64,000 nucleotides of DNA from Rhabditophanes sp. KR3021 (GCA_963281155.1 CAUJLY010000001.1:6696001-6760000), one strand, 5' to 3'. Shown: positions 33,871 to 46,723, numbered from the stretch's first letter. Numbers and translations are program-made. The notes: a model not told the origin generated them from the sequence alone.

Positions 33871-35215
33871 AAATGACTGTTATTAAGATTATTTCCTTAG
33901 TGTTATTAGCTTTCATTTGCATCAATCATTCATGTGCTTAATTTGTGATAGTTGCCAAAACTATTTTTATCACGCAACTACTAAGAATTACTCTGTTACT
34001 TTATTGTAAGGATGTTCTCCCTATGGATATTTCCAAAGTAACATTACATATATTCAAATTTAAATGTTGTAAAAAACTCAACATGTGGCGCATCAAGCAA
34101 ATTTTCATTTTTCAAACAAACTTTCATCGAGGGAAGTTCAGTTGTACTAGGAAACAACGAAGTTCCATGGCCAGTTCAGTTTAAATCACCTATAGGAGAC
34201 GTTTGTTCGGCACTTTGATAGCATATCTTGACAAACGATCATTGCTTCGATTGACTAAGAAAACCAAACATGCATCGTCCTCCAAATAATATTCGATCAT
34301 TAAACGGCCTGGAATTTATAATCGGTAGTCGGTCCAATGAGTATTCACAACATAAAAATTGTCCTAAAGGAGCTAAATTTGAACGAAGAGTCAGCAAAGT
34401 TTATTATCATAATGACTTTCGCAAAGCTAATGGAAACCCAGATAATGATTATACGATAATTGAGTTGACGGAAACTGTTCCAAAAGAACGTATCTATGCT
34501 TGTTGGTCATTTCTTCATATGAGAGGAACATCCCAGAAAAATAAAGGACTTGGATAGCTTTTGGATATGGAGCAAAGTTCAATCGAGCAGCAAAAAGGTT
34601 TGAAAGAGGTTCATATTTGAAAAAATACGTACATAAAAATTCTTATAATAAGATTAACTCCTAAGATAAACGATATTTAATCCAATGCTTGCCCCTCCAC
34701 CTTTTCGCTCTAAAACTATTTGGCGATAAATTTACAGATTAAGTTTTCATCATAATTGAGTCATTCCAAATTTATGTTCAATGATGAATGGTCGCCATCT
34801 TTTACAGACCAGATTATCATGATTATTTATTCCCCGATTATTTTAGACTAATTATCTCATGATTTAACCGCTTTGTCCTTTGTAGATAAAGTGACCACTC
34901 TATCAAGGACCCTAAGTCTCGTTTTATTTATTACGATATAACAAAATTTACTTCGCGTCATATTTTTTCGTGGATAAACGCCAACACTATTATTTTTACT
35001 TTATTTTAAAGACAGTAAATGTATTAATGTCGTGTTGGCAGCCAGCAACAGAGTAACTACTTTTGGATTTCACACTAAACGCCATGAAGGTAGTAGAATA
35101 GGTGATTCCGGTGGTGAATTGATGGCTGAAAGTTCAAATGAAAGAGGCAGATTTGGTTAGTTGGAATCATTACCAAAGGAAGTCATTGTAAACAGGGTGA
35201 ATTTGAATAGGAAAA
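33871..35215 (+). pseudogene. trypsin-like (S1) serine protease pseudogene
   Basis: Remnants appear in the right order but in different frames and with stops. At 33871 there is a signal peptide (MTVIKIISLVLLAFICINHSCA) followed at once by a stop. Near 34200-34255 a frame with stops reads GDVCSAL..HILTNDHCFD, matching the CgG.LI...LTaaHC region with the catalytic His. At 34270-34557 an open 95-codon stretch contains NPDNDYTIIEL, matching the DIALi segment with the catalytic Asp. Near 35100 GDSGGELMAE matches the catalytic Ser motif, then after a further frame change LVGIITKGSHC resembles the post-Ser segment. Several stops and frame changes make an active product unlikely. One copy of the 134-bp repeat lies just downstream. 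Confidence 0.85.
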
Positions 35216-35497
35216 GACTAAATTAAAGGAAGATATTCTATTCGGATGTTATCTGTTTTGACAAAGAAATTTATAAATGTTATTGTTGTTAAATAATTAC
35301 GTAATCTAAATAATCACAAACTCTCATAAAACAAATATACTTAATTTAATAATACATTTTTGTGTGAATAGAGCAAATACTTAGTACTACACTCTTATCG
35401 TGTGGTTATCTATCACCCTACTTTGCACAGCCTCCGTCATAACCCAGCTACCCTGTAAATGCATCAACTTTATGTACCAACCAATTCCAACCAGAAC

Positions 35498-35631
35498 CGA
35501 ACAATTGCCTTCCAGCTCCACATCTGACATTCAATATCTAATGTGGCGTTTTATAGGCGAATATTAACGCTTTGTGCTGCCACGCATGATGAAGACAAAT
35601 TTTCATTGTGTTCCAACAGTTAAGCTACAAC
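35498..35631 (-). repeat. dispersed 134-bp repeat, right (inverted) copy
   Basis: This is the reverse complement of 26430-26563 with a single mismatch. It sits between the trypsin pseudogene and the 3' end of the ZIP transporter. The two copies face each other across 9.2 kb, the geometry of a long inverted repeat. No target-site duplication is visible at either outer edge. Confidence 0.9.
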
Positions 35632-35767
35632 TCGACAACAATAAAGTAAATATTAAATAATAAGAAAACTTTTATTATAATGTTTTAAAACTCTATTACT
35701 TAGTCTTTATAAAGCTCTATTGTTTTTCATAAGTACAAGATACACAAATATATTATATTAAATGAAA

Positions 35768-36826
35768 CTAATGAGTATGGCCGTGACCTGTTCCCATAAT
35801 TATGTCTATAGATTGGAAAGCGCTAATAACCATGAAACCAGTAAACATGGCTAATAGTTTCATAATTGGATACTTTTGTTTCATCTTTTCAGTTGCGATA
35901 ATCTCGACTATTGCTACATAAAGAAAAGTTCCGCATGCTAGGGCTTCTAAGATGGTACATATTACTTCTTTAACCACTTCGTTAATTGAGGAATTCTGAA
36001 AGAAGTATTAAATTTACCAATTGTCAATAATTACCTTAATGGCCACTCCCAGAATCGACCCAAGTGGAGTCATAATAGCATACAACACAATAGTAATAAC
36101 CACTAATCTTGTTCTTTCCGTATTGCTTTTACTAATCTGAATACCAACTGTGAAGGCTTCGATAGCTTTATGTAATAATAAAGAAATAAATAAATTGATT
36201 ATTGAGGCTTTAGTATCTTGTACACCTAGAGCAATTCCTTCGAGAATAGAATGGAAACTCATGACAAAGGCGAATGTAATTGTTTTCAAGATACTAGCTT
36301 GTTTAGGTTCTTCGGTGGTCATGTATTTGACGGATTCATCTATTATGTCGTGATGTGAGATCTTTGGCATTGAGTCATCGTCGATGGACCAGTTGCTACT
36401 GCGAGAATCTTCGACAATTGCGGCTGTGCTTCCCTTTTTTTCATCGTTGTGAGGAGACGAGTGCTCATGCCCATGACTGTGCTGCATTCCGAAAACTTTC
36501 ATTGTAACTTCCTCTATTGAATAAACAAGGAAGAAACCAATACAAACTAAAAAGTAAACGAAAGGAAATCCAAATGTCCTCCCCATCAATTTCTGCACCT
36601 CTTCGTATTGCTCTGTCATATGAGGAAATATATCAAGAAAACAAGTTGCAAGGAATACCCCACCGCCAAAACACGTCAACATAGTTAACAACTTAGCTGA
36701 TCTTTGACTAAAAACACCTCCTTTCAAAATCAACTTTTTGCATACTTTCAACGGCACCAGGCCAGCCAGTATAGTTACTATTAACATGGCAGAAGCCAGA
36801 ATACATTGCAATACAACATCATTCAT
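35768..36826 (-). CDS. ZIP-family zinc transporter (SLC39A1/2/3-like)
   Basis: Two exons (36826..36035, 35995..35768) join in phase 0 to 339 aa, a normal length for ZIP subfamily II. It should import Zn2+ (possibly Fe2+) into the cytosol. About eight hydrophobic segments are visible. The metal-binding helices are intact: TM4 SFHSILEGIALG (His192, Glu196) and TM5 LLLHKAIEAF (His219, Glu223). The long cytosolic loop between TM3 and TM4 carries a His cluster (HSHGHEHSSPH, about 116-126), and the C-terminus ends GHGHTH. Both are typical metal-sensing or selectivity features. Confidence 0.93.
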
Positions 36827-39800
36827 AATAATAAAAGCGTATAGTTAGTAATTGATAAGGCGACTGTAATAAATAATTTAGTAAGTATAAATAAATACGG
36901 AGATAAATATATACTTTTAAAAGGTGATAAGAAAGTAATAAATTATAAAAGGGCAGTGGTCAGGCTGTTTTAAAAAAGTCTGGCTTAAATACAATAATAC
37001 AGTTAATTTTTGTGTTGGCGTTTTAGAACTCATGTGATATCTTGATATTTTTATGATTGATAAAAGTAAATTAATGACTTGTCTGTCCTGCTTTAAATCG
37101 TCATGCAGTAAGCTTTATTGACATAAGAAACAATAATATTACACTGTCTTATAAATAAAAACAAATGATTTTTGAGTTAAAGTATGAGTATGTGTGTTGG
37201 AATCCCAAAAGATGGTCACAATGATGGGAATGATCTTAATGGGTGAGATTTGGTTCGTGACTTTCAGAAAAATCAGGAATATTGTCTCTTATTATGACTA
37301 AAACAGATACATTGTGCGAGAAAATACAAATGAATGAGTGAGTAGCTTAAAGTTATAATATTTGCATGAGTTGATTTCTGAGGTGCACTTTTAAATATCA
37401 AAAGAACATTAAACTAGTATAAAAGGGTTTGAGTATCAACTTGAAAAGTCTGATTATGTGAAGGAAAATCAAGATTGACCAAAAAATAATTATTTGGCAA
37501 AGTAGTATAATGAAAATAATTTTGAATGATAGTGTAAAAAGTTGTATTTTTAAAATAATAAAAACGTCTTCCACACTTAAACGAAACTTGACATCATTTA
37601 AATGGTATTTATTAGTATTAAAAGCCTGTTTTACGCCAAACTATTGCCTAATTTAATTTGTTCCATGTATGGGTAGAGTGATTGTTTGATTCACAATAAA
37701 TGCGATGAAAGGATACGTTAAAGGTGATGTTTAGAAAATAAAATTATCCCAATTATATAAATCATTTGTTAAGTGCAACTATTAGCAGTAAAAAGCTTAG
37801 GACTTTTTATGATAACTAAAAAGATGTGTTTGTGTGATCGCTCTTTTATGTTCTAATGCTGTTAATCCACCAAACTGTCACCAAAAGTTAATGCTTCCGA
37901 AAAGGTCATTATAAAATTTAAAATGTTAGAATAAATTATAGGAAAATATCAGTGAATCATAAAGATGTTTTAATTTTAAAAAATTAACTTCACAAACGGA
38001 AGTATTATTCTTTGATAAAACGGACCTAAACAAAATTGACAAAAATATACAACTTAATTTTGATATTGTCCGGTTAAGCCGTTGTTCCTAAACAAATAGT
38101 TCTTATCTAAATTAAATAAAGAGTAAGTTGACAAATAATACAATTTTCTTTTGAAAGTTAGCACCATTCTTTTCAATGAGAGCTAAATGTGGACTACACT
38201 GAAACTTATTGTCGAATTAGAAAAAAATCGAACTATTTAAGGTATGTAAAATGATGTATAAAACTGAACTTTCATATAGAGGTAGCGAAACCAGAGAGCT
38301 ATAATATAAAAATAGTTATCTACGTCATTTTATTGCAAAATGATAGTTGGATTTAACGAATTTAAGCAATTTGGAATGCATTCAAAAAGTTATCAGTCAC
38401 ACAGTTTTTGTAATGGTGCATTTTATCTATGACCTCCATACATATGTTCAGGTTGTTATTATATTCTGTGATTGAAATGTATTTTTGATACTTTTCCCTT
38501 TCGAAGCTATATGAATATAAAATAATAGTTATTAAGTTTTTTGTCAGGAGAGTTGTTTTTAGACGTATAAATTAATGGGGTTGTTATGGTTTAATGATAT
38601 CATCAAACGTATATTTTCGTTACTATCATTCAATTCGAAAGATTATGAAGAATAGGTTAAAGTAGGTAGTAAAATTTAGCAACTACATTATTAATAGATA
38701 TGTTTATGAAACGCCACCTGCACAACTTGTAAACAAAAAAATCACAATAAATATGTAATACGGTTTGTGACATAATTTACTAAACTACATAATTATAATT
38801 CAGCTTAGATTCTCTAAATTCAAGGGTACACAGTTTAATTTTATCGAATTAAAGTGGTTAAATGCAATACAGCTATTGTAAACAATACAATATCAATGCC
38901 CTTTTATACCAATATTAAAAGTTTAAATAAATCACACTATTTACTACTAAAAGATTAACGAGTTTGAATCACAAGGTTAACATATGCAAAATACACGAAA
39001 AATCAAACTTTATCAACCAAACACTGATGGAAGGTTAATGATAAATTAGCTAAAGGTGTTTTACTTTTAAAGAATAGTCAACAATAATATATTTTTACTT
39101 AATTGTTTATAATCACCAATTACAAAACAAAAACTTAGATCATTTTATTCCAATAAATAAAAATAAATGGTATTATTGTACAGGATAATTGATATTATTC
39201 ATCATTCGCTTTAATGAGGAGGAATATGATCTATTATCACTAAAATGAATGTTTTAACTACCAAAATGCAGAGTTCGGAGTATATATTTTTTATCGGTAA
39301 TTTATATGTTAACAAAATTCTGAATATATGATATGTAATTTGCATTTTGTCGAATTCTTATCATGTAATTTCTATTCGAATGACTTAAACAAACAGAATA
39401 AATGCTATTTAAACAGATTTTAATGAGATTAATCTTTTTATTTTAATATGTTTGCATAAAATTAATTCAAAAAACATTGTCTATATTGTTTAACAAAAAG
39501 TTCACTAATTCCCGAACCTAATAAAAATTCTTTCCAACTGGCTTGTTTCACATATTTCCCATTACTCTGTTTGTTCCTTGTCACTCAACTAGCACAAATT
39601 AATTAAATCTAAACGTTATTACACTTTTTCACATTCATTTTGACAAAGGGGATTTTTCTCTAACAGCTTGGCATTAATCTCAATTTCCTCCAGTTCAAAA
39701 TACTTCTAAACAATATATTCACATGAAAATAATCACAAAATATTACTAAATATTACGAATATCCATTACCTTATTTTTTCAATAAATTTCTTATTGATAA

Positions 39801-39852
39801 ATACTCACACAAAGTATGCTTAGTATATTCCTTCATTTTAACTAATTTAAAT
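36827..39852. other. 3.0-kb AT-rich region without a supported gene
   Basis: I see no ORF with coding character, no clear tandem repeat and no tRNA-like sequence. It separates the ZIP transporter (-) from the chemoreceptor cluster (+) and should contain promoters for both. Confidence 0.4.
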
Positions 39853-40800
39853 ATGATTGAAACATACGAAGAATTCTTTTCACTACTCACATCTATATCT
39901 TTATCAACTACCTACATCATATTATTGAAAGCTTTGAAAAGAAACCGCCATTGGCACGTTCATTTCAGATTTTGCATACTTAGCTTGAGTACTTTGATGA
40001 TTATACGCAGCTTGACTAATGTTGTTTTAAGTGTTTCAAAGTTGTACTATTATTTTGCCAGGAAAGAAGAAGACAATACAATTGTTTTAATTTTTTATTA
40101 TGGACAATCGGTTCGTGGAATTGCAAACAATTGTGTGAGATTATCTATTATGATGGTATTAATAGAACGTAGATTTGCGATTGCGTATTCTAAGAATTAT
40201 GAAACGACAATAAAGTTGTATTACTTTATTTTGGGAACTTTTTTAATTATTTTAGCTGGTGTTGGTTTGAGATTGTTGAACTTTGTGCCGCAAATAAATA
40301 GGTTGACATTTTCTATTTTTATAACTTGCCTTGATCTTCCATACCCAATACTTGAATATCTTCTGCGAAAGTGCAACAAAAAACTTGCATTAAGAGAAGA
40401 TTTAATTAATCGTAAATTAACAGAGAAATATCAAGTACACGAAAACTTTTTACTTTTAAATAGAACAACTTCGTTAATTTATACAATAACCGTATGTCAA
40501 TTAATATTGAATATTGCAATGAATATCGCAAATGCAATTTATGGTGCCAACGACACAACATTCATTTACTTGTTTCGATTCAGTGTGCTTGACCTGGTTG
40601 ATACAATCAGTTGCTGGAATTTTATGTTGAATAAGTTTGTGCCTTTTTGGATTTATACAAATATTAAAAAGACATGTTTTATCAAGCCAATGACTCATTC
40701 CAAAAAACATGTCGGCACATTTAAGCATTCCGAAGTACTTGAGCTGAAGAAAGTTGACGAAGGAGATGTTTATTTTCGGCAATTAAATCGTTTTTTATGA
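39853..40800 (+). CDS. serpentine chemoreceptor, Sra/Sre-superfamily-like
   Basis: This single exon encodes 315 aa with about seven hydrophobic segments (for example LLTSISLSTTYIILLKAL, FCILSLSTLMIIRSLTNVVL, FILGTFLIILAGVGL, and a segment near FTIYVCQLILNIAMNIANAI). The end of TM3 carries ER(R)FAIAYSKNYE, matching the ER..A...YE signature of the nematode Sra/Srab/Sre receptors. Residues after TM5 (LTEKYQVHENFLLLNRTTS) match the same place in the two paralogues at 41.3 and 45.5 kb. It is probably a chemosensory GPCR; the ligand is unknown. Confidence 0.85.
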   Translation: MIETYEEFFSLLTSISLSTTYIILLKALKRNRHWHVHFRFCILSLSTLMIIRSLTNVVLSVSKLYYYFARKEEDNTIVLIFYYGQSVRGIANNCVRLSIMMVLIERRFAIAYSKNYETTIKLYYFILGTFLIILAGVGLRLLNFVPQINRLTFSIFITCLDLPYPILEYLLRKCNKKLALREDLINRKLTEKYQVHENFLLLNRTTSLIYTITVCQLILNIAMNIANAIYGANDTTFIYLFRFSVLDLVDTISCWNFMLNKFVPFWIYTNIKKTCFIKPMTHSKKHVGTFKHSEVLELKKVDEGDVYFRQLNRFL

Positions 40801-41250
40801 GACCATTGAACGCAATTAGTTTTAAATATTGTGAATACGTCACAACCAACAATTACAAATATGATTCAGCAACGCGAAAATACTTTCACAATAAAACGGA
40901 TAGACGTGGGAAATCCCTATAATCTGTTTTCTCCATAGTGCTACATAATAAAACAAATTATACATGTTTAATAAGTACATAACTGTCAATTTTTCTAGCA
41001 ACCCTCTTAATAACTGCTGAACAAAACGAATTGTTAACGAATAAAAAAAGAATTTGATGACGGCGTATCTAAACAACCAAAAATCTAAACTAAAGGAAAT
41101 ACGAAAAAGTCAGTACAAATAATAAATCTTTAATATAAGTACTTATCCTATTATTATTCATGCTTTAATTGTTTTTCATTAAATATAAATTTCACAGGCA
41201 TTTACATTTAAAATTAATAATAGTGATATTTATAATAATATTCTGATGAT

Positions 41251-42309
41251 ATGATAGAATATCTTGAAATAGTCTTAGCTTTTATTTCTACTTTATTCGG
41301 CTTCATTGGGGTGATGATGTTTGTCTTTTTTACAATGATGATCTTGAAGAAAAAGAAATGGCATATGCATTTTAGGTAAGTAAAGAGATAATATTTCTAT
41401 CTTACCTACTAAGGTACTCTTAATAAAAGCTATTGCATATCTGGACATATTTATAGGTATACGATGATGGTAATGGTCGGATTTATGTGTTTGAGGTCAT
41501 TAACAAATTTTGTTTTGAGTATTTTAGAGATGCTTGATCATTATACCTTTTATCGTGAAGATGATTACTTTATTTATAGCACGATGCACATTATTGGTTC
41601 AGTAAGGTCAATTTTAAATTATGTAATTAGACTTGATGAAATCGTCATTCTTGTTGAAAGGTATCATGGCATTAAATATAGTTTAAATTATGAAAATCAA
41701 AACAAATTAAAATATTACGTGTTAGCAACTTTTTTTACTATTATGTGTGGGTACGGTATTCAGTGTATTCAAACTACTCCTTCTATAACTCTGTTAACTT
41801 TTATGATTGTTATAGCACTTAAGGATATTCCCATACCTATAACTTATTATGTGATCCGAAGGAAATGCAATATAATTTTTGAGCGTGAACGTTCAATTAC
41901 CATGAATTTGTCGCAGAAGTATCAGATTAAGGAGAATAAGGAATTAACTGACAGAGCATCAACGATGATTGTCGGAATAACAATCGTTCAGTTTTGTGTG
42001 AACATATGTTGGATACTAATTGGTATATTCTTTAAATCTGCAGACCAAAACATACTTTCATTAATCATCTATACTGTTTTGGATGCAAGCGACATATATG
42101 CAATATTCAGCTTCATGCTTGATCAATCTGTTATCAAATGGGCTTTCAAAAAGTTTTGTAAATTCCTCAGTGTGATATGCTGCTCGCAACCAAAACCCGC
42201 AGCTAAACCACATGGAGCAACCGTTAGCATTGTTCGAAGAGATAGCATTCCTAAGACAAATGATGCTGACATTTATTTCAAAATGATAACATCAAATTGG
42301 GAAAAATGA
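41251..42309 (+). CDS. serpentine chemoreceptor, Sra/Sre-superfamily-like
   Basis: Two exons (41251..41375, 41457..42309) give 325 aa. Exon 1 encodes TM1 and ends in KKKKWHMHF(R). TM3 ends with VERYHGIKYSLNYEN, the ER...YE family signature with Gly in place of the usual Ala. The post-TM5 stretch LSQKYQIKENKELTDRAST parallels the paralogues. The C-terminal tail is Cys/Lys-rich (CKFLSVICCSQPKPAAKP) and could be palmitoylated. It is tandem with the 39.9-kb gene, and the WH.HFR/RWH.. intracellular loop 1 is shared. Confidence 0.86.
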
Positions 42310-42836
42310 TAACTTCAAATTGTAATTATTTTTTCTGTAATAAAATGCCCATATATATTGTCACGTGTACAATATCCTGTTTCGCTCAAAATTGTAATAA
42401 ATAACAAAAGTCATCAAAACATGTTAATTTAATTTGCGTATAAATTGTTTGTTTAACAAATCTTTCCAAGCAAGAAAAAACATGATGCATATTACTTATA
42501 TATTACCTCTGGGAAATATATGTCATGGTTTTATGTCAGCAAATTCACACCAAGAATAATAAATCAGATTCCCACCCTCTAATTTTAGGTTGATTAAGTA
42601 GATAAACATCACATTTAACTTTTTACCTTGTTACACGGATTAAATTAGTATGTGACAGTCCTCGAAGTAAAGTAATTATCCTTACTTTTTCACTATCACA
42701 ATAACCAAAATAAAATGAAAGTAGTTACTTTTTCATTCGAGGAAAATGAACGGATGTGAATTAATATAAATGTTCTCGCCATCCCTGCCTTCACTTGCCT
42801 ATTTTCAACTTTTTTAATGTTTTTAGAATATAGAAA

Positions 42837-43841
42837 ATGATTTATGGAAGTGAGAATATTTATCTATACATTTTCGTAGCTGGAATGATTACCAACTTTA
42901 TTGCTTTTATTCTTATCTTCCATAACAATACACCAAAGCAATATTCTAGCTATAAAAATATCATCTTGTTTCAAGTTGTTTTAAGCATCATTACCTTAAC
43001 AATTAACGCATTGACTATGGTTCAAATTGTTACAATTGGAAATCATTTGCTTTTATCTTTAAATTATTTTACAATTGGCGGTGATTATGAATGGTTTTGG
43101 CAAAGATTCTGCCTTTTTTGGTCATATACGTCATTGCATTTTAACTTTTTCTCCATAGCTATTTTGATAATTGCCAAATATTTGTTAATTAGATATCAAT
43201 GTGCTTTGAAGACTTATCAGGTATTTTTATTATGTGTGCTTTTGCTGTCCGTTTCATCCGGATTGTCTTTTCTAATTTTGAACTTTATTGGAGAATTAGA
43301 AGATTTGAATGATTTGCCTGCTATAGTTACTGGATTACAAAAAATTCATGTCTATGTTTCATCGAATTATCGTCCATGCATTGTTGAGGTAAGAATAGAT
43401 ATTATTGCTTTATTATGTGTTTAAATCTTATTTCAGGCAGATTACCGCGTTTATTTTGCAATGGCAGGGTTCATTATTGCATATTTTTCAAACATAATCT
43501 TAGCTGTAACATTGCAAATAAAATATGAAACCTACATCCGGCCATTTGCACACTCCTTATCCCCCCATACAAAGAAAATGAATTCTGATTTCCAACGTAT
43601 TTTCTTTGTGCAAGCATTTGTTCCAATAGTGCTTACTCTATTTCCGGAATTAATTCAAACTATCCTTGCACAATTAAATATCAGAAATGATTTTAGTGGA
43701 ACTTTGATGATTCAAATGATGTATTCTATTTCAGTTGTCAATAGTATTTTGTTTATTTTTTTGTCTTCGTATAATCGGACTGCTATTAGGAAGTTTATAA
43801 AATTAATGTTTCGTAAAGTGAATCCAATAAAGAACTTTTAA
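42837..43841 (+). CDS. serpentine chemoreceptor, Str/Srd-superfamily-like
   Basis: Two exons (42837..43388, 43437..43841) give 318 aa with about seven TM segments. It differs from its neighbours: it lacks the ER...YE motif. Instead it has the Str-superfamily pattern LSPHTKKMNSDFQRIFFVQAFVP...FPEL before TM6 and SVVNSILFIFLSSYNRTAIRKF at TM7. An acceptor-like gtttttag about 10 nt before the ATG suggests a 5' UTR intron or a trans-splice site. The ligand is unknown. A receptor from a second superfamily inside the Sra/Sre-like cluster is notable. Confidence 0.82.
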
Positions 43842-44319
43842 TCGCAATATCACTATCATCAATGCAATTAAATTTAATATGTTTGTGGAAATGAGTAAAT
43901 GAACTATGGAGATTACAAAACCTTGATGAAATAATTAGAACCAAAGACATTTTAATTTTCCCAATTTATGACTCCTTCTTATAGGTAATTTATGGCTCCA
44001 GCTTATATTTCAATAGATACTCCGATTTGACTTCCAATTAATGGGACTCCAGCATAAATGCGAATAATGTTTCGAAATACTACTTAATGTATATAATTAA
44101 AAATATAAACTTATAACTTTAAATATTTTCATAATTACTCTTCTAATAAAATGTCTATCTTTTGGCTTTTTGATAAAATAAACTTAATATGACTGTACAA
44201 AATATTTAAAGGTGTTAATTAAAAATAATAATCTTTAACGTACTCTAGCAGACATAAATATATTTTATTGTGTTAAAAATCATTTACATTCCCTTTACTT
44301 TCAGATTGTTGGAAAAGAG
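43842..44319. other. intergenic, nothing recognised
   Basis: This AT-rich spacer lies between the Str-like receptor and the receptor pseudogene. It ends in a ctttcag acceptor-like site at about 44303, matching the one before the intact paralogue at 45.46 kb. Confidence 0.35.
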
Positions 44320-45016
44320 ATGATGCCGAAACTAGATATTTTACTAAGTTATATTATGTCTATTGCTTTACCGAAATAGATTTGTTTAAATGGTTGGAAG
44401 ATATTCACTACCATACTTTTGACATATCTAAGACGTCTTTCGTAGTGATCGTTGTCGAAAGATATATTGCTTTAATTTGTAGTTCAACTTATGAAAACAA
44501 GAAGATTTGGCACATTTGTGATTATTCTTATTTTAGTAGGAAAAAGACAACTGACCTTAATTTCAGCAATAGATTATCTATTATGTGCTAAGCCTGATGA
44601 TAATTTTGATTTCTTTTATTGCTTTATTGCGTTTTGTTCTTGACAGATAATTCAAAAAACATCACTCGTAGCTAGAAACCTTTACACCACCTTAAGTGAA
44701 CAATTTACAAGAAAACAAAATTCCGAATTATTCAATCGCCCCTCAACCATGATGGTTACATGCTTACAATGCAAATACTTTTCCTTTATTATTTGCTTCC
44801 TATTAGTGATTATTATACTAACTTCACGATAATTAATCTTAATTGGAACGGATTTGTAATTTAGTGTATTTCTACAGTTTATTTTGATTCGATGTTGATG
44901 ATACTCCATACCAATATATTTACATGGAAAATTGTAATTGCCATACATGCTCAGATTCTCCACCTACTGAAGAAGAAGTAGTCTCAGATACCAATGAAAA
45001 AAACAACTTCCGATGA
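44320..45016 (+). pseudogene. Sra/Sre-like chemoreceptor pseudogene
   Basis: This is a decayed copy of the gene at 45461. It starts MMPKLDILLSYIMSIAL, then loses roughly 60 residues (TM1 to TM2). In another frame it resumes with IDLFKWLEDIHYHTFDIS, then SFVVIVVERYIAL...STYENKK. After a further gap it reads LSEQFTRKQNSELF, parallel to the paralogue's LSEKYTRKQNSELF, and ends in a stop-filled tail. Internal deletions and several frame changes make a receptor product impossible. Confidence 0.9.
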
Positions 45017-45460
45017 TTCTCAATCAGTTACAGATCTTCTGTTAAGAACCTTAATTCATTACGGAATTAATGAATTCAACAAATAACAAATACTAATTCA
45101 TAAACTTAAAGGGTGAACTATTTTTAATTTCATAACCATAAGTGCAATTAAAATCTTTGAATCATGGGTCCAACTTTTTTTCAATTAATATACTTATTTG
45201 TGACACCAACTTATATTTAATTACTGTCACAAAATACAACATATATAATGTGAATATTAATATTTTACGAAACATCTTAAGATGAACAATTATTATAAAC
45301 TTAAATGCTCACAATTAAAAGATAATATTATATGTACTTCAAATAAATATATATCTTTATTAAAAGGTGTACACCACTGGGTTCCATATTAATGTAAAAC
45401 TTAATTGTTTCACTTCCTCAAAAAAGCATTTACTTCAAATTTTATTTCAGATTAATAGAA

Positions 45461-46420
45461 ATGAAACTAGATATTCTGATTAGTTCCATCTTCGCAATCA
45501 CAACTGCTCTGTTGTATATTCCTTTGACAATTATTTTATTGCGTTTAGTGATCCAGAAGAGAAAATGGCATCGTAATTGTCGCTATTGCCTTTTTCTGCA
45601 CGGTACTCTGGAATTTTCTTGGTCTATTGTTAATATCGAAACTGCCATTTGGTTTATGATTCCAGAATCTTATATTGAAGGAACAATTTTTTCTAGTAAA
45701 ATAGATCTAACTAGATGGTTGGACGACTTCCGCTTTTGTTTATATGACGTTTCCAAAATGTCTTTTATAATGATAATAATTGAAAGATATTTAGCTTTGA
45801 CTTACAGTTCAAATTATGAAAACAAAAAGATATTGCATTATTTTATATTTGGAACATTAGTAATATTTTGTATTACCTTTTTTGTTAAAAGACAAGTTAA
45901 ATATATAACAGAATCTGATACTATGCTTTTTGATTTATCTATTAATATTTTTGATATAATATTTGCCATTTTTTATTTCATTGTTCATATATATTTCAAA
46001 AAAGTATTTCTTCAAGCCAAAGTCCATGATAACAGTTTAAGCGAGAAATATACCCGTAAACAAAATTCGGAATTATTCGCTAGAGCTTCATCTATGATGT
46101 TTACTTACTTTATAATTCAAAACTGTTTGAACTTTCTATTTTATTTGCCTTTCATTAACAACTTCTATACTGATTTAAAAATAATTAATCTCACTTGGTA
46201 TGGGATATGTAACCTAGCTTGTTTCTACAATTTGCTATTATTTATTGTCAAAGATGCATCATATCATTTTATTTACAAAAAAATACAGAGTTTTTTCTGC
46301 TCAAGTACCATACCAAGAATCGAAGTGGCTTCCATTACTAAAGGTGAAATTAATATTAAAGATTCTAAAGCCGTTACAGCTCTTCATTTTAAGCAACTTG
46401 CCGAATCGTGGAGTCCATGA
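45461..46420 (+). CDS. serpentine chemoreceptor, Sra/Sre-superfamily-like
   Basis: This single coding exon gives 319 aa. The TM3 end reads IIERYLALTYSSNYEN (ER..A...YE signature). Loop 1 has KRKWHRNCRYC, as in the paralogues. The post-TM5 stretch LSEKYTRKQNSELFARASS is shared with the pseudogene at 44.3 kb. The tail ends KAVTALHFKQLAESW, and similar [FYH]FKQL/YFRQL/YFKMI endings occur in all three Sra/Sre-like members of this cluster. A tttcag just upstream of the ATG marks a likely 5' UTR intron or trans-splice acceptor. Confidence 0.87.
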   Translation: MKLDILISSIFAITTALLYIPLTIILLRLVIQKRKWHRNCRYCLFLHGTLEFSWSIVNIETAIWFMIPESYIEGTIFSSKIDLTRWLDDFRFCLYDVSKMSFIMIIIERYLALTYSSNYENKKILHYFIFGTLVIFCITFFVKRQVKYITESDTMLFDLSINIFDIIFAIFYFIVHIYFKKVFLQAKVHDNSLSEKYTRKQNSELFARASSMMFTYFIIQNCLNFLFYLPFINNFYTDLKIINLTWYGICNLACFYNLLLFIVKDASYHFIYKKIQSFFCSSTIPRIEVASITKGEINIKDSKAVTALHFKQLAESWSP

Positions 46421-46723
46421 GTTCAATAACGCTATGAAAATCAAAAACACTTACAAACTTCAATTATATCGCTTCAGCCTGTCGTTTCCAACTAATCTAT
46501 ATACAGTTTAATGACTTCAACTATTATCAACTCAAATTGCTACATAATCTTATTTTAAATACATATTTATTCTTCTAATAAAAAGTCTATATTGGTACCA
46601 CATTAGATAACTTAAAAAATGAGTAAAAATAAGTCCCAAACAGTCTCCCTCTAGGCTGTTTCATTAAATAAATTTAATATAGATTTAGTTAAGTTGACCA
46701 AGTTTACATCATTAAAGGTGATA

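Noticed and set aside
26430..35631. One large 9.2-kb transposon bounded by the 134-bp inverted repeats
   Set aside because: The interior holds host genes (vigilin, ubinuclein-like) and there is no transposase or target-site duplication, so paired solo repeats are likelier.
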